Positions 9,273-19,783 of a stretch of 64,000 nt of DNA are shown here, piece after piece. Under the pieces are notes generated by a model that saw only the letters and a program-made list of their open reading frames with translations, had not been told where the DNA came from and ran no database searches. How positions within the stretch are numbered: position 1 is the stretch's first letter; the number at the start of each line of letters is the position of its first letter. This DNA is from Buttiauxella brennerae ATCC 51605 (lineage in GTDB: Bacteria > Pseudomonadota > Gammaproteobacteria > Enterobacterales > Enterobacteriaceae), in the NCBI RefSeq assembly GCF_001654925.1, contig NZ_LXER01000006.1, positions 620,001 to 684,000 of the forward strand, read 5' to 3'. The position numbers were made by a program, and so were the translations under genes.

Positions 9273-9560
9273 ATGACCAAGTCAGAATTGATAGAAAGAC
9301 TTGCAACTTCGCAATCTCACATCCCGGCGAAAGCTGTAGAAGATGCAGTTAAAGAGATGCTGGAGCATATGGCCTCTACTCTCGCCCAAGGTGAGCGTAT
9401 TGAAATCCGGGGTTTCGGCAGTTTTTCCTTACACTATCGCGCTCCTCGCACCGGACGTAACCCTAAAACTGGCGATAAAGTGGATCTGGAAGGCAAATAC
9501 GTTCCGCACTTTAAACCAGGTAAAGAATTACGTGACCGCGCCAACATTTACGGCAATTAA
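9273..9560 (+). CDS. ihfB: Integration host factor subunit beta
   Basis: 95-residue DNA-bending protein that pairs with IhfA. The DNABII signature [19 protein letters not shown] is complete, and the proline that intercalates at the DNA kink is P64 (GRNP). One extra residue, a terminal asparagine, compared with the 94-residue E. coli subunit. GGAGGAATC-ATG is a strong ribosome binding site. Likely expressed from its own promoter within or after rpsA plus read-through. Confidence 0.97.
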   Translation: MTKSELIERLATSQSHIPAKAVEDAVKEMLEHMASTLAQGERIEIRGFGSFSLHYRAPRTGRNPKTGDKVDLEGKYVPHFKPGKELRDRANIYGN

Positions 9561-9583
9561 ATCTTCGGATTTGATTCTCAAGA

Positions 9584-9609
9584 ACGGCACCTTCGGGTGC
9601 CGTTTTTTT
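9584..9609 (+). terminator. Intrinsic terminator after ihfB
   Basis: ACGGCACC-TTCG-GGTGCCGT followed by TTTTTT: perfect 8-bp stem, stable UUCG tetraloop and a U-run. Clear boundary of the rpsA-ihfB unit. Confidence 0.92.
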
Positions 9610-9625
9610 ATATCTGAATGGGCTG

Positions 9626-9646
9626 TTTTCGAGGCCACTCGCAAAA
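9626..9646 (+). promoter_or_regulatory. Candidate CRP-S (Sxy-dependent CRP) site upstream of ycaI
   Basis: TTCGA-GGCCAC-TCGCA (9628-9643) matches the CRP-S core TGCGA-N6-TCGCA at 9 of 10 positions and is flanked by T and A runs as CRP-S sites are. It is about 120 bp upstream of the ycaI start, just after the ihfB terminator. CRP-S sites control competence genes, and ycaI is the comEC/rec2 homologue. I cannot place the -10 element securely, so spacing is untested. Confidence 0.45.
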
Positions 9647-9763
9647 CTCTGCAATATTTGTTCATCCGGCATTAAAGCTCTGGAACCCTTCTCGTACAGT
9701 TAATAACCCCCTACAGACGCCCATACCAGGATGCCTCAAACTCCTTCTAACAAGGAGGTGCAT

Positions 9764-12034
9764 GTGAGGAATCTAACAGGGTTCTGCTTTTGCTCAATCA
9801 TCGGCATCGCGCCATTAATGTGGTTAGCCGCTATTCCACAATTTCCAGTTATAGCCGCGCTGCTCGCTGCCTCTTTATGCATTGCATTTATTCCGCACCG
9901 TTTAGCGCGCTATGTCGCGTTTTCTTTACTGTGCTTTTGCTGGGCGCTAATCAATGCAAAAGAAAGCCTGGCACCCTTCGAAAAGTGGACAGGCAAACCC
10001 GTAACGGTGGAGGCGGTTATGGACCGCAGCGATGGCAAAGAGAATCATGAGTTGCGAATGGTATCGCTGGAAGGGCTGAGAGTTTTCCCACCTGTTGGCA
10101 TTCGAGTTCGGGGAGAATACTTCCCGAATAGTACATGTGCTGGACAGCGCTGGCGCATGAAAGTGCATCTGCGCCCTGTGCACGGGCAACTCAATGTTGG
10201 GGGCTTTGACAGCCAACGGTATGCGCTTGCTCAGCACCAACCGCTCAGTGCGCGTATTATCTCGGCCCAAAGCGTCACAGGAAGCTGTGATTTGCGCGCC
10301 CGGTGGCTTGCTCATGTCACCGCCGCAACTCAGTCGTTGCCTTATCAGGGCATCATTCTGGCGCTGGCATTTGGAGAGCGGGCTGGAATGAGCGACGAGC
10401 AAAAGAACCTGTTGCGCCAGACGGGAACCGCACATCTGATGGCTATTTCAGGTATGCATATTTCACTGGCAGCGATGGTGGGGTGGTTAGTTGCACGTTT
10501 AGCGCAACTGAGTTTCCCGGCGCACCGTATTCATTTCAGGTTACCGTTAATCGCCAGTGTTATCGCCGCAGGGATTTATACCTGGCTTGCAGGAGGAAAC
10601 CCACCTGCGATAAGGGCATTCATTGGCGTAATGATATGGCTATTGCTCCGGCTAAAAGGCAGAAACTGGTCTGGTTGGGAGGTCTGGCTCTGCTGCATAA
10701 GCGGGATTTTGATATACGACCCCCTGACGGTTTTGTCAGATAGCTTTTGGTTATCGGCAATGGCCGTAGCCGCACTGATTTTTTGGTATCAGTGGATGCC
10801 ACTACCTCGAAGCCTGAAGGCCGCAAAAGGGTTTTATCGATATCCATTAGCCTTATTGCATCTGCAAATTGGCATCATGTTTTTACTGATGCCGCTGCAG
10901 ATATTAATTTTCCATGGCATGAGTCTTAGCGCATTGATCGCGAACCTATTCGCAGTGCCACTGATTTCATTTGCCGTTGTCCCAGCCTTGCTGGCAGGCT
11001 TGGTCATTACCGATCTTCCGTGGGCAGGAGAATATCTCTGGTGGGGCGTCGATCGCTTGCTGGCTCTACTTTTCAAGGCTCTTTCCTTGCTGCCAGAAGG
11101 TTGGCTGGACGTTGATAAACGGTTTCAGGTCCTGAGTTTGAGTGGTTGGCTGGTAGTCATTATTCATCGTTTAGCGTTGTGGCGCAGTTCATGCCTGTCA
11201 ATCATGGCTCTGATGGTGTCATTGGTTATGCCTACTTTGCGAACAGAAGAAAAAGATGATTCGTGGCAAGTCACTATGCTGGACGTAGGGCATGGGCTGG
11301 CAATTGCTATTGTCCGCCAGGGAAAAGTATTTCTGTACGATACCGGCAACGCCTGGCCTGACGGTGACGTAGGCCAGCAAATTATTATTCCCTGGTTGCG
11401 CTGGCACCATTTATCGCTCGAACAAGTGGTCATCAGTCATGAACATCTTGACCACCGTGGTGGTTTGCCCAGTTTGCAACGTGCATGGCCAGCACTAAAA
11501 ATTCGCAGCCCGCTGCGCTGGGAAGGGCATCACTCATGTTTTCAAGGGGATCAATGGCAATGGCAGGGGTTACAATTTACCGTCCAGTGGCCTCCTGCAC
11601 AGCCAGCCATGAAAGGTAATAATGGTTCATGCGTGGTGATGGTGAGTGACGGTCACTTTCGTATTTTATTCACTGGTGATGTGGAAGCTGAAGCGGAATT
11701 GGCTATGCTGAAGAGGCGGTGGGGTATCTTACATGCTGATATTATTCAAGTCCCTCATCACGGTAGCCGTACATCTTCGAGTGCTCCTTTGCTACGTGCA
11801 GTCGCTGGAAGTGCTGCGCTATCTTCTACATCGCGCTATAACGCCTGGCATTTGCCCTCAGCAAAAGTTGTTCAACGCTACCAGTCGCAAGGGTATAAAT
11901 GGTACGACACGGCGCATTCGGGCCAGCTCACTATCGATATAAATAGTGATAAATGGCAAATCAATAGCTTCAGAGCTCAAATTTCACCCCGTTGGTATCA
12001 TCAGTGGTTTGGTGTATCCCGGGATAATGGGTAG
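9764..12034 (+). CDS. ycaI: ComEC/Rec2-family inner-membrane DNA channel protein
   Basis: Homologue of the DNA-uptake channel ComEC/Rec2. About 756 residues from the chosen GTG at 9764, which has AAGGAGG six bases before it and gives the E. coli length (754); an ATG 33 bp upstream lacks a ribosome binding site. Order: N-terminal hydrophobic helices, OB-like domain, the competence core with [12 protein letters not shown] and many membrane segments (about 220-480), then a C-terminal metallo-beta-lactamase-like domain with [10 protein letters not shown] and a PHHGS motif. In E. coli the homologue supports use of DNA as nutrient. It is first in the line ycaI-msbA-lpxK; msbA starts 37 bp after its stop. 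Confidence 0.9.
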   Translation: MRNLTGFCFCSIIGIAPLMWLAAIPQFPVIAALLAASLCIAFIPHRLARYVAFSLLCFCWALINAKESLAPFEKWTGKPVTVEAVMDRSDGKENHELRMVSLEGLRVFPPVGIRVRGEYFPNSTCAGQRWRMKVHLRPVHGQLNVGGFDSQRYALAQHQPLSARIISAQSVTGSCDLRARWLAHVTAATQSLPYQGIILALAFGERAGMSDEQKNLLRQTGTAHLMAISGMHISLAAMVGWLVARLAQLSFPAHRIHFRLPLIASVIAAGIYTWLAGGNPPAIRAFIGVMIWLLLRLKGRNWSGWEVWLCCISGILIYDPLTVLSDSFWLSAMAVAALIFWYQWMPLPRSLKAAKGFYRYPLALLHLQIGIMFLLMPLQILIFHGMSLSALIANLFAVPLISFAVVPALLAGLVITDLPWAGEYLWWGVDRLLALLFKALSLLPEGWLDVDKRFQVLSLSGWLVVIIHRLALWRSSCLSIMALMVSLVMPTLRTEEKDDSWQVTMLDVGHGLAIAIVRQGKVFLYDTGNAWPDGDVGQQIIIPWLRWHHLSLEQVVISHEHLDHRGGLPSLQRAWPALKIRSPLRWEGHHSCFQGDQWQWQGLQFTVQWPPAQPAMKGNNGSCVVMVSDGHFRILFTGDVEAEAELAMLKRRWGILHADIIQVPHHGSRTSSSAPLLRAVAGSAALSSTSRYNAWHLPSAKVVQRYQSQGYKWYDTAHSGQLTIDINSDKWQINSFRAQISPRWYHQWFGVSRDNG

Positions 12035-12071
12035 AATATGCGGCTATTTCATCAAATGCTGGTTCGACTTA

Positions 12072-13820
12072 ATGCAGAACGATAAAGATCTCTCCACATT
12101 GCAGACCTTCCGCCGCCTATGGCCGATGATTGCGCCTTTTAAAGCTGGTCTGGTCGTGGCTGGGATTGCGTTAATCCTCAACGCAGCCAGCGATACCTTT
12201 ATGCTATCGCTGCTCAAACCGTTACTGGATGATGGTTTTGGTAAAACGGATAAATCCGTTTTGTTATGGATGCCGCTGGTTGTCATCGGGCTTATGGTGA
12301 TGCGCGGTATCACAAGTTACATCTCAAGCTACTGCATTTCCTGGGTTTCAGGGCAGGTAGTAATGAACATGCGTCGTCGCCTGTTCAGTCACATGATGGG
12401 AATGCCAGTTTCGTTCTTTGATCAACAGTCCACGGGTACGCTGCTTTCGCGTATTACCTACGACTCTGAACAAGTTGCGTCATCTTCATCTAGCGCATTG
12501 ATAACAGTTGTACGTGAAGGGGCCTCCATCATTGGCCTGTTCGTGCTGATGTTCTGGTATAGCTGGCAGCTTTCACTGATTCTGATAGTCCTTGCGCCTA
12601 TCGTTTCCTTTGCTATTCGCATGGTCTCCAAACGTTTCCGTAACATCAGCAAAAATATGCAAAACACGATGGGGCAGGTAACGACCAGTGCGGAGCAGAT
12701 GCTGAAAGGTCACAAAGAAGTATTGATCTTTGGCGGTCAGGAAGTGGAAACCGAGCGTTTCAACAAAGTCAGTAACCGTATGCGTCGCCAGGGTATGAAA
12801 CTGGTATCGGCTTCGTCTATTTCTGACCCGATTATTCAGCTGATTGCATCCCTGGCGCTGGCGTTCGTGATTTATGCGGCAAGCTTCCCAAGTGTTATGG
12901 AAACGCTGACAGCGGGTACTATCACCGTTGTCTTCTCTTCTATGATTGCCCTGATGCGCCCACTGAAATCGCTGACTAACGTCAACGCCCAGTTCCAGCG
13001 CGGTATGGCGGCATGCCAGACTCTGTTCTCTATCCTCGATTCCGAGCAAGAGAAAGACGAAGGAACTCGCGTCATTGAACGTGCGAAAGGCGATGTTGCA
13101 TTCCGTGACGTGACCTTTACCTATCCTGGCCGTGAAATACCTGCACTGCGCAAGATCGACCTGACTATTCCCGCTGGTAAAACAGTGGCATTGGTGGGGC
13201 GTTCCGGCTCAGGTAAATCAACCATCGCCAGCCTGATGACGCGTTTTTACGATATTCAGGAAGGTAGCATTACCATCGATGGCGTAGATATTCGTGAATA
13301 CACCTTATCTTCGCTGCGTAACCAGGTTGCTCTGGTTTCGCAAAACGTCCATTTGTTTAATGACACGATTGCCAACAACATTGCTTACGCACGTACAGAG
13401 CAATACAGCCGTAGCGATATCGAAAATGCTGCACGCATGGCTTACGCCATGGATTTCATCAGTAAGATGGAAAATGGCCTCGATACTGTCATTGGTGAAA
13501 ATGGCGTGTTGCTTTCAGGTGGTCAGCGTCAGCGCATCGCTATTGCCCGTGCATTGTTGCGTGATAGCCCAATCCTGATTCTGGATGAAGCGACCTCGGC
13601 GCTGGATACTGAATCAGAACGTGCTATTCAGGCGGCACTTGATGAGCTCCAGAAAAACCGTACTTCGCTGGTTATTGCTCACCGCTTATCAACCATCGAA
13701 CAGGCGGATGAGATCGTGGTTGTTGAAGACGGTCGTATCGTGGAACGTGGCCCGCACGCAGAACTGATCGAGCATCGTGGTGTTTATGCCCAATTGCACA
13801 GGATGCAATTCGGGCAATGA
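12072..13820 (+). CDS. msbA: Lipid A/phospholipid ABC flippase MsbA
   Basis: Homodimeric ABC exporter that flips core-lipid A across the inner membrane. 582 residues, identical in length to E. coli from the ATG at 12072 ([11 protein letters not shown]). Six transmembrane helices in the first about 320 residues are followed by the nucleotide-binding domain: Walker [10 protein letters not shown], signature LSGGQRQR, Walker [13 protein letters not shown] and the switch histidine in VIAHRLST. In-frame sequence continues upstream into ycaI but has no reason to be translated. The last four bases overlap lpxK (ATGA), indicating coupled translation of two genes of the same pathway. Confidence 0.98.
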   Translation: MQNDKDLSTLQTFRRLWPMIAPFKAGLVVAGIALILNAASDTFMLSLLKPLLDDGFGKTDKSVLLWMPLVVIGLMVMRGITSYISSYCISWVSGQVVMNMRRRLFSHMMGMPVSFFDQQSTGTLLSRITYDSEQVASSSSSALITVVREGASIIGLFVLMFWYSWQLSLILIVLAPIVSFAIRMVSKRFRNISKNMQNTMGQVTTSAEQMLKGHKEVLIFGGQEVETERFNKVSNRMRRQGMKLVSASSISDPIIQLIASLALAFVIYAASFPSVMETLTAGTITVVFSSMIALMRPLKSLTNVNAQFQRGMAACQTLFSILDSEQEKDEGTRVIERAKGDVAFRDVTFTYPGREIPALRKIDLTIPAGKTVALVGRSGSGKSTIASLMTRFYDIQEGSITIDGVDIREYTLSSLRNQVALVSQNVHLFNDTIANNIAYARTEQYSRSDIENAARMAYAMDFISKMENGLDTVIGENGVLLSGGQRQRIAIARALLRDSPILILDEATSALDTESERAIQAALDELQKNRTSLVIAHRLSTIEQADEIVVVEDGRIVERGPHAELIEHRGVYAQLHRMQFGQ

Positions 13821-14800
13821 TAGAACGCATTTGGTCGGGGAAATCTCCCCTCTACCTTTTGCTATTACCGCTCTCCTGGCTTTACGGCCTGGTGAGCGGT
13901 GCTATTCGTCTTAGCTATCGGTTAGGCTTTAAAAAAAGCTGGCGTGCGCCGGTTCCAGTCGTCGTTGTCGGGAACCTGACCGCAGGGGGTAACGGTAAAA
14001 CGCCGGTGGTGATTTGGCTGGTTGAACAATTGCAGCAGCGCAGCATTCGCGTTGGTGTTGTTTCTCGTGGTTACGGCGGTAAATCTGCGCATTATCCGTT
14101 GTTACTTGACCAGAACACGACGACGTTGCAGGCAGGCGATGAACCCGTCCTCATCTACCAACGCACTGGTGCTGCTGTAGCCGTCGCACCTCGGCGAAGC
14201 GACGCTGTGCAAATGCTGGTGGAAAAAGTACAACCGCAGCTGATTATCACTGACGATGGACTGCAGCATTACGCCCTGGGGCGTGATAAAGAAATTGTGG
14301 TTGTTGATGGTGTCAGGCGGTTCGGTAACGGCTGGTGGCTTCCTGCCGGGCCAATGCGTGAACGTACAGGGCGGCTGAAATCCGTTGATGCTGTCATTAC
14401 CAACGGTGGTGATGCCCAGTCAGGCGAAATTGCCATGACGCTACGGCCGGGTGATGCGGTAAATTTATTAACCGGTGAGCACCGACCTGTACACACACTG
14501 GACAACGTGGTCGCCATGGCAGGAATTGGCCATCCACCTCGTTTTTTTGCCACGTTACAGCAATGCGGCGTAACGCCTGTCCAAACGGTTAGCCTTGCAG
14601 ACCATCAGGCCCTGAGCGAAAGTGATGTCGTGAAATTAGTCCAACCAGGGCAAACCCTGTTAATGACTGAAAAAGATGCCGTGAAGTGCCGTGTGTTTGT
14701 GGCAGGGCATGATAACTGGTGGTATTTGCCGGTCGACGCACATCTTGCACAACCCCAGGCCGACGAATTATTGCAGTCACTATTGGCGCTGGTGCGATAA
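13817..14800 (+). CDS. lpxK: Tetraacyldisaccharide 4'-kinase
   Basis: Adds the 4'-phosphate of lipid A using ATP, at the inner face of the inner membrane. 327 residues (E. coli 328). N-terminal membrane-anchoring helix at about 10-35, then the P-loop [13 protein letters not shown] (51-63) and the conserved RGYGGKS and [10 protein letters not shown] segments. Overlaps msbA by 4 bp. A 50-bp gap separates it from ycaQ, so the rest of the cluster may be read through. Confidence 0.97.
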   Translation: MIERIWSGKSPLYLLLLPLSWLYGLVSGAIRLSYRLGFKKSWRAPVPVVVVGNLTAGGNGKTPVVIWLVEQLQQRSIRVGVVSRGYGGKSAHYPLLLDQNTTTLQAGDEPVLIYQRTGAAVAVAPRRSDAVQMLVEKVQPQLIITDDGLQHYALGRDKEIVVVDGVRRFGNGWWLPAGPMRERTGRLKSVDAVITNGGDAQSGEIAMTLRPGDAVNLLTGEHRPVHTLDNVVAMAGIGHPPRFFATLQQCGVTPVQTVSLADHQALSESDVVKLVQPGQTLLMTEKDAVKCRVFVAGHDNWWYLPVDAHLAQPQADELLQSLLALVR

Positions 14801-14850
14801 GTCTACGTTACTGCACCAGCATTTGAGTTTGCTGACGACAGGTATCTTCC

Positions 14851-16086
14851 ATGTCTGTACCGCAACTGACTTTACGTGCCGCCCGTCATCTGCACCTTGC
14901 GGCACAAGGCTTATTAGCTAAGCCCCGCCGCCGTTCTAAACCCGCCGATATCATTGCCACTATTTCCCGCATGTCACTGCTTCAAATTGACACTATTAAC
15001 ATTGTTGCCCGCAGCCCATATCTGGTCTTGTTCAGCCGAATAGGTAACTTTCCACAAAGTTGGCTCGATGATGCTTTGCTCAAGGGCGATCTAATGGAGT
15101 ATTGGGCACACGAAGCGTGCTTTCTGCCAAGAGAAGACTTTTCATTAATCCGTCATCGGATGCTGAACCCTGAAAAAATGGGCTGGAAGTATCGCCCAGA
15201 ATGGATGGTTGAGAATGCTGAAGAGATAGAAAAATTATTGGTGCATATTGAAAATAATGGCCCGGTGCGTTCTGTCGATTTTGAGCACCCTCGCAAAGGT
15301 GCCAGCGGTTGGTGGGAATGGAAACCGCATAAAAAGCATCTTGAAGGCCTGTTTACCGCAGGGAAAGTGATGGTGGTCGAGCGCCGCAATTTCCAGCGTG
15401 TATACGATCTTACCTCACGGGTGATGCCGCACTGGAATGACGATTTGCACCTCATACAGCAAGCCGATGCCGAACAGCAAATGCTGGAAAACAGCGCTCG
15501 TAGCCTGGGTATCTTTCGCCCTGAATGGCTGGCCGATTATTACCGCTTGAAAAGCATCCCTCTGAAACCACTGTTAAGCAAGTGGCAGGAAAATGGTATC
15601 GCCATTCCCGTTGATGTCGAGGGAATTGGCGAAATGTGGTTGCACCGCGATCTATGGCCTTTGCTGGAAAACGCTGAGAAAAATACCCTGCGTGCCACCC
15701 ATAGTGCGGTGCTATCGCCGTTCGATCCTGTCGTCTGGGACCGCAAGCGTGCCGAAGTACTGTTTAACTTCTCTTATCGCCTCGAATGTTACACCCCGGC
15801 GATTAAACGCAAGTTCGGATATTTTGTCCTGCCGCTGTTACATCAAGGCGCGTTGGTGGGAAGAATGGACGCCAAAATGCATCGCAAGAGTGACGAGCTG
15901 GAAATTATCAGCTTGTATCTTGAAGAAGGTGTCAAGCCGGGCATCTCGTTGATTAATGGCCTGCATACAGCCATAACCGAATTTGCTTACTGGCAGGGGG
16001 CAAAGCAAATTCGACTGGGTAATATTCCCGCAGCCTTAGCGGCATCATGGGGTGAGGGCTGGGAAATTAGCCCGATGCACGAGTGA
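14851..16086 (+). CDS. ycaQ: DNA glycosylase YcaQ (interstrand-crosslink unhooking, AlkX/AlkZ-like)
   Basis: 411-residue member of the HTH_42 winged-helix glycosylase family. E. coli YcaQ excises alkylated bases and unhooks nitrogen-mustard interstrand crosslinks. The catalytic Q-x-D motif is Q45-I46-D47 in [10 protein letters not shown], followed by the conserved [10 protein letters not shown] and [10 protein letters not shown] segments; the second half holds [15 protein letters not shown] and the FGYFVLPLL strand. Direction and spacing suggest membership of the lpxK-kdsB transcription unit, although its job is DNA repair, not envelope synthesis. Confidence 0.92.
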   Translation: MSVPQLTLRAARHLHLAAQGLLAKPRRRSKPADIIATISRMSLLQIDTINIVARSPYLVLFSRIGNFPQSWLDDALLKGDLMEYWAHEACFLPREDFSLIRHRMLNPEKMGWKYRPEWMVENAEEIEKLLVHIENNGPVRSVDFEHPRKGASGWWEWKPHKKHLEGLFTAGKVMVVERRNFQRVYDLTSRVMPHWNDDLHLIQQADAEQQMLENSARSLGIFRPEWLADYYRLKSIPLKPLLSKWQENGIAIPVDVEGIGEMWLHRDLWPLLENAEKNTLRATHSAVLSPFDPVVWDRKRAEVLFNFSYRLECYTPAIKRKFGYFVLPLLHQGALVGRMDAKMHRKSDELEIISLYLEEGVKPGISLINGLHTAITEFAYWQGAKQIRLGNIPAALAASWGEGWEISPMHE

Positions 16087-16132
16087 GTTATGTTATTCTG
16101 TCGCCTTTGAAAGCTGCCATTCTGGAGTAACC

Positions 16133-16315
16133 ATGGATCATCGATTACTTGAAATCATCGCTTGCCCGGTTTGTAACGGCAAGCTGTACTTTAATCAGGA
16201 AAAGCAGGAGCTTATCTGCAAACCTGATCATCTGGCGTTTCCACTGCGCGATGGTATTCCAGTGCTGCTGGAGACTGAAGCTCGAGTTCTGACCTCTGAC
16301 GAGAAAAATCCATGA
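16133..16315 (+). CDS. ycaR: Trm112-like UPF0434 protein YcaR
   Basis: 60-residue protein with a Trm112/zinc-ribbon-like fold: CPVC at 11-14 ([13 protein letters not shown]) and a second, degenerate half where a cysteine ([11 protein letters not shown]) remains. The ATG at 16133 ([12 protein letters not shown]) matches E. coli and follows TGGAG; a longer in-frame reading from 16052 is rejected because it overlaps the end of ycaQ and has no ribosome site. Function unknown. It overlaps kdsB by 4 bp, so the two are translationally coupled. Confidence 0.92.
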   Translation: MDHRLLEIIACPVCNGKLYFNQEKQELICKPDHLAFPLRDGIPVLLETEARVLTSDEKNP

Positions 16316-17058
16316 GTTTTGTGGCCATAATTCCTGCTCGCTACGCCTCTACACGCTTGCCGGGCAAACCGCTAAAAGATATCAACGGCAAACCGATGGT
16401 CGTTCACGTGATGGAACGTGCCCGTGAATCGGGTGCAGAACGTATTATTGTTGCAACCGATCATGAAGAAGTCGCTCGTGCAGTTGAAGCCGCAGGCGGC
16501 GAAGTTTGCATGACCCGCGCCGATCACCAGTCGGGTACCGAGCGTCTTGCTGAAGTCATTGAAAAATGCGGTTTTAGCGATGACACCGTGATTGTGAATG
16601 TGCAGGGCGATGAGCCGATGATCCCTCCGGCAATCATTAGCCAGGTTGCCAGCAATCTGGCGAACAGCCAGGCGGGAATGGCGACACTGGCGGTGCCAAT
16701 TGACTCTGCTGAAGAAGCGTTCAATCCGAACGCCGTAAAAGTGGTCATGGACGCGCAGGGCTACGCGCTTTATTTCTCTCGTGCGACCATTCCATGGGAC
16801 AGAGACCGTTTTGCGCAATCGCGTGAACAGATTGGTGATTCCCTTTTGCGTCACATCGGTATCTACGGCTACCGCGCAGGTTTCATCCGTCGTTACGTGA
16901 CCTGGGAGCCAAGCCAGCTCGAACAAATCGAAATGCTCGAACAACTGCGCGTGCTGTGGAATGGTGAAAAAATCCATGTCGCGGTCGCAAAAGAAATTCC
17001 GAGTATTGGCGTTGATACGCCAGAAGATTTAGAGCGTGTGCGAGTTGCCATGCGTTAA
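16312..17058 (+). CDS. kdsB: CMP-Kdo synthetase
   Basis: 3-deoxy-manno-octulosonate cytidylyltransferase, which activates Kdo with CTP for addition to lipid A. 248 residues as in E. coli. Nucleotidyltransferase hallmarks [16 protein letters not shown] (5-20) and VQGDEPMIP (with the metal-binding Asp) are present. The start overlaps the ycaR stop by 4 bp. Last gene of the ycaI-kdsB run, followed by a terminator. Confidence 0.97.
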   Translation: MSFVAIIPARYASTRLPGKPLKDINGKPMVVHVMERARESGAERIIVATDHEEVARAVEAAGGEVCMTRADHQSGTERLAEVIEKCGFSDDTVIVNVQGDEPMIPPAIISQVASNLANSQAGMATLAVPIDSAEEAFNPNAVKVVMDAQGYALYFSRATIPWDRDRFAQSREQIGDSLLRHIGIYGYRAGFIRRYVTWEPSQLEQIEMLEQLRVLWNGEKIHVAVAKEIPSIGVDTPEDLERVRVAMR

Positions 17059-17094
17059 CAGGTATGATTATTTACCTGTATCCACGTCTAAAAA

Positions 17095-17119
17095 ATCGGT
17101 GCCTTGCGCCGGTTTTTTT
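17095..17119 (+). terminator. Intrinsic terminator after kdsB
   Basis: CGGTGC-CTT-GCGCCG (one T-G wobble) followed by a run of seven T. Preceded at 17059-17078 by a smaller CAGGTA/TACCTG hairpin. End of the lpxK-kdsB cluster. Confidence 0.8.
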
Positions 17120-17209
17120 ATTATCTGGCAGCATATTGATCTGAGGTGATGACAACTTTCCTGCGCAGGCTCATTATAAAACCACCAGTGTTGTCAGGGG
17201 TAATGAGTC

Positions 17210-18103
17210 ATGGAGTTGCTACGCAAGGAATTGAGTCATCTGCTGGGTGAAAAACTAAGCCGGATTGAGTGTATCAATGAACAGCCCAACACCGCTTTAT
17301 GGTCGCTGTATGACAGTGACGGGAACGCGATGTCGTTGCTGGCGAAAAGTTTTACGACACCCGGTTTAGCAGCACAGCTCGCCTGGAAAATGTCGATGCT
17401 TGCGCGGTCGGGAACGGTGCGCATGCCTGTGGTTTATGGCGTGATCACTCATGATGACACGCCAGGGCCTGACGTTCTGTTGATGGAGCGCTTGCGTGGC
17501 GTTCCGGTTGAAGCCCCAACGCGAACTCCCGATCGTTGGGAGCATCTCAAAGATCAAATTGTGGAAGGACTGCTTGCCTGGCACCGCGTTGATAGCCGTG
17601 GTTGCGTTGGCAACGTCGACAGCACACAAGAAAACATCTGGCCTTCATGGTATCGGCAGCGTGTCGAAACATTGTGGGTGACACTCAATCAATACCCTAA
17701 CAATGGCCTGACCATGCAGGATCGCCGCATTTTATTCCGCACGCGGGAATGCTTGCCGCGCCTGTTTGAAGATTTCAACGACAACTGTGTTCTGATACAC
17801 GGCAACTTCACACTCAGCAGCATGCTGAAAGACGGGCGTAGCGACCAGCTTCTGGCCATGGTTAACCCGGGGATGATGCTTTGGGCGCCGCGGGAATATG
17901 AAATATTCCGCCTGTATGAACAGGGTCAGTCAGAAAGCTTGCTGTGGCACTACCTGCAACGCGCACCCGTAGCGGAGTCGTTCCTTTGGCGGCGCTGGCT
18001 GTATGTCTTGTGGGATGGCGTAGCGCAATTGCTACAGACGGGGCGACTGAATCGACCCGCCTTCGATATTGCAGCGAAAAACTTATTGCCCTGGATTGCC
18101 TGA
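17210..18103 (+). CDS. ycbJ: Aminoglycoside-phosphotransferase-fold protein YcbJ, probable pseudokinase
   Basis: 297 residues, same length as E. coli YcbJ, annotated as a phosphotransferase by fold. The N-lobe includes a plausible beta-3 lysine (K46 in LLAKSF). In the C-lobe the catalytic loop reads IHGNFTLSSML (196-206) where APH enzymes have HGDxxxxN: the catalytic Asp is N199 and the metal-binding Asn is replaced by Ser. The following metal Asp is N219 in VNPG. The same substitutions occur in the E. coli protein as I remember it, so this looks like a conserved non-catalytic fold. Function unknown. Its last 21 bp overlap the end of the convergent gene elyC. Confidence 0.85.
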   Translation: MELLRKELSHLLGEKLSRIECINEQPNTALWSLYDSDGNAMSLLAKSFTTPGLAAQLAWKMSMLARSGTVRMPVVYGVITHDDTPGPDVLLMERLRGVPVEAPTRTPDRWEHLKDQIVEGLLAWHRVDSRGCVGNVDSTQENIWPSWYRQRVETLWVTLNQYPNNGLTMQDRRILFRTRECLPRLFEDFNDNCVLIHGNFTLSSMLKDGRSDQLLAMVNPGMMLWAPREYEIFRLYEQGQSESLLWHYLQRAPVAESFLWRRWLYVLWDGVAQLLQTGRLNRPAFDIAAKNLLPWIA

Positions 18104-18859
18104 AATACCTTTCATCCATTGCCAGATACGGCCCAGGGTTTCATAAGCGACGCGATCGCTGTGCATCAACCAGACGGGAGATGGCGTGATTCGCTCCCAT
18201 GGGTTAAGCGGTGATTCTATCGCCAGTTGGTTTGCCGGTGCTGGGATTGGTTGTAAACCGGCATTGCGGAAGAAAATCACCGCGCGTGGCAAATGAGATG
18301 CGGAACTCACCAACAAAAACGGTTGCTGGCCAATCGCTTTTGCCACCGCGGCCGCTTCTTCTTCAGTGTCTTTAGGCTCATCAAGCGTCATGATTTGTGA
18401 GCGCGGTACACCTAAACTTTCGGCAACTCTCGCACCCGCTTCAGCGGTACTCACCGGGTTAGTCATTGCTCTGGCGCCGGTGAATATCATTTTTGCACCA
18501 GGATTTGCCTGCCACAGACGTACTCCTTCGGCCACGCGCGGCAAACTATTGCTGATGAGATTGGAACTTGGTGCCCATTTTGGGTTCCATGTATAGCCTC
18601 CACCGAGCACCACGATATAGTCCACTTTCTCAGTACCACGCCAGGTTGGGTAGGTATCCTCGATGGGTTTGAGCATTTTGTCGGCAACCGGTTGCAGGCT
18701 AATCAGAAGTAAAATTAACCAACTCACACTCATGAGTGCTTTGGCGCTTTTTTGCCAGCGCGTGAACCACAGTAAGCAAAGAGCTACACCCATCATCAAT
18801 AATAAAAAAGGTAAGGGCAGTAACAGTCCGCCAATAAATTTTTTCAGGATAAAAAGCAT
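18083..18859 (-). CDS. elyC: Envelope biogenesis factor ElyC (DUF218)
   Basis: 258 residues. Two N-terminal transmembrane helices (about 5-28 and 36-56) anchor a periplasmic DUF218 (YdcF/SanA-like) domain with IVVLGGGY, TGARAMTNPVSTAEA and VSSASHLPRA. In E. coli ElyC affects peptidoglycan assembly at low temperature and lipid carrier metabolism. Convergent with and overlapping ycbJ by 21 bp, with no terminator between. Divergent from cmoM; promoters for both must lie in 18860-18994. Confidence 0.93.
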   Translation of the reverse strand: MLFILKKFIGGLLLPLPFLLLMMGVALCLLWFTRWQKSAKALMSVSWLILLLISLQPVADKMLKPIEDTYPTWRGTEKVDYIVVLGGGYTWNPKWAPSSNLISNSLPRVAEGVRLWQANPGAKMIFTGARAMTNPVSTAEAGARVAESLGVPRSQIMTLDEPKDTEEEAAAVAKAIGQQPFLLVSSASHLPRAVIFFRNAGLQPIPAPANQLAIESPLNPWERITPSPVWLMHSDRVAYETLGRIWQWMKGISGNPGQ

Positions 18860-18994
18860 GAATTTTGGGTCCTTTTTTAGCCATACAGCAGGTAAACGCT
18901 GGTGATATTACACCAGACGGGTTCATTCCTGGCGCAGCTGTGCCAAAATACCCGCTTTGTCGTATGTTCCCTTTTCCCCCATGGAGCCGTACCC

Positions 18995-19783
18995 GTGCGT
19001 GACCGCAATTTTGATGATATTGCTGAGAAGTTCTCACGCAACATTTACGGTACAACCAAAGGACAGCTCCGCCAGGCCATCTTATGGCAAGACCTTGATG
19101 CTTTGCTGGCAACCCTACCTGAGAAAATCCGTGTTCTGGATGCGGGTGGTGGTGAAGGGCAAACTGCGTGCGGTCTTGCGCAGCGGGGCCATGAAGTTCT
19201 GCTTTGCGATGTTTCCGCTGAGATGATTTCCCGGGCTCAGGCTCAGGCCGAAGAGAAAGGTGTGAGCAGCAACATGCATTTCGTACATTCCTCCGCTCAG
19301 GATATTGGTCAACATTTGGAAAAACCCGTTGATCTGATATTGTTCCACGCGGTGCTGGAATGGGTCGTCGATCCACAAGCCGTGCTCAAAACACTTTGGG
19401 ATTGCCTTGCACCCGGCGGTGCTTTATCCCTGATGTTCTACAATGCTAACGGCTTGCTGATGCGGAACATGTTTGTCGGCAACTTTGAATATGTTCTTCA
19501 GGGTATGAAAAAGAACAAACGGAAAACGCTTTCGCCTGACAATCCGCTGCAGCCAGAACAGGTTTATCACTGGCTGGAGCAAATTGGCTGGCAAATTACC
19601 GGTAAAACCGGTGTGCGAGTATTCCACGATTACTTGCGCGATAAGCATAAACAACGCGATGGTTTTGAGAATTTGCTTGAACTGGAAACGCGTTATTGCC
19701 GCCAGGAACCTTTTGTTAGCCTCGGCCGCTATATCCACGTGACAGCAATCAAGCCGCTTGAGCCAAGGAAAAATTATGAGTGA
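18995..19783 (+). CDS. cmoM: tRNA 5-carboxymethoxyuridine methyltransferase
   Basis: Formerly smtA. SAM-dependent enzyme that methylates cmo5U34 to mcmo5U34 in wobble position of several tRNAs. 262 residues from the GTG at 18995, where [15 protein letters not shown] aligns with the E. coli start (MQDRNFDD); GGAG at 18983-18986 is correctly spaced. SAM motif I is [11 protein letters not shown] and the post-I acidic residue is in LLCDVSAEM. An in-frame ATG further upstream (18902) would add 31 unconserved residues. First gene of the cmoM-mukFEB operon, overlapping mukF by 8 bp. Confidence 0.95.
   Translation: MRDRNFDDIAEKFSRNIYGTTKGQLRQAILWQDLDALLATLPEKIRVLDAGGGEGQTACGLAQRGHEVLLCDVSAEMISRAQAQAEEKGVSSNMHFVHSSAQDIGQHLEKPVDLILFHAVLEWVVDPQAVLKTLWDCLAPGGALSLMFYNANGLLMRNMFVGNFEYVLQGMKKNKRKTLSPDNPLQPEQVYHWLEQIGWQITGKTGVRVFHDYLRDKHKQRDGFENLLELETRYCRQEPFVSLGRYIHVTAIKPLEPRKNYE

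Noticed and set aside
11946-12071. 42-codon N-terminal extension of msbA
   Set aside because: Lies mostly inside ycaI; the ATG at 12072 gives exactly the E. coli length and sequence start.
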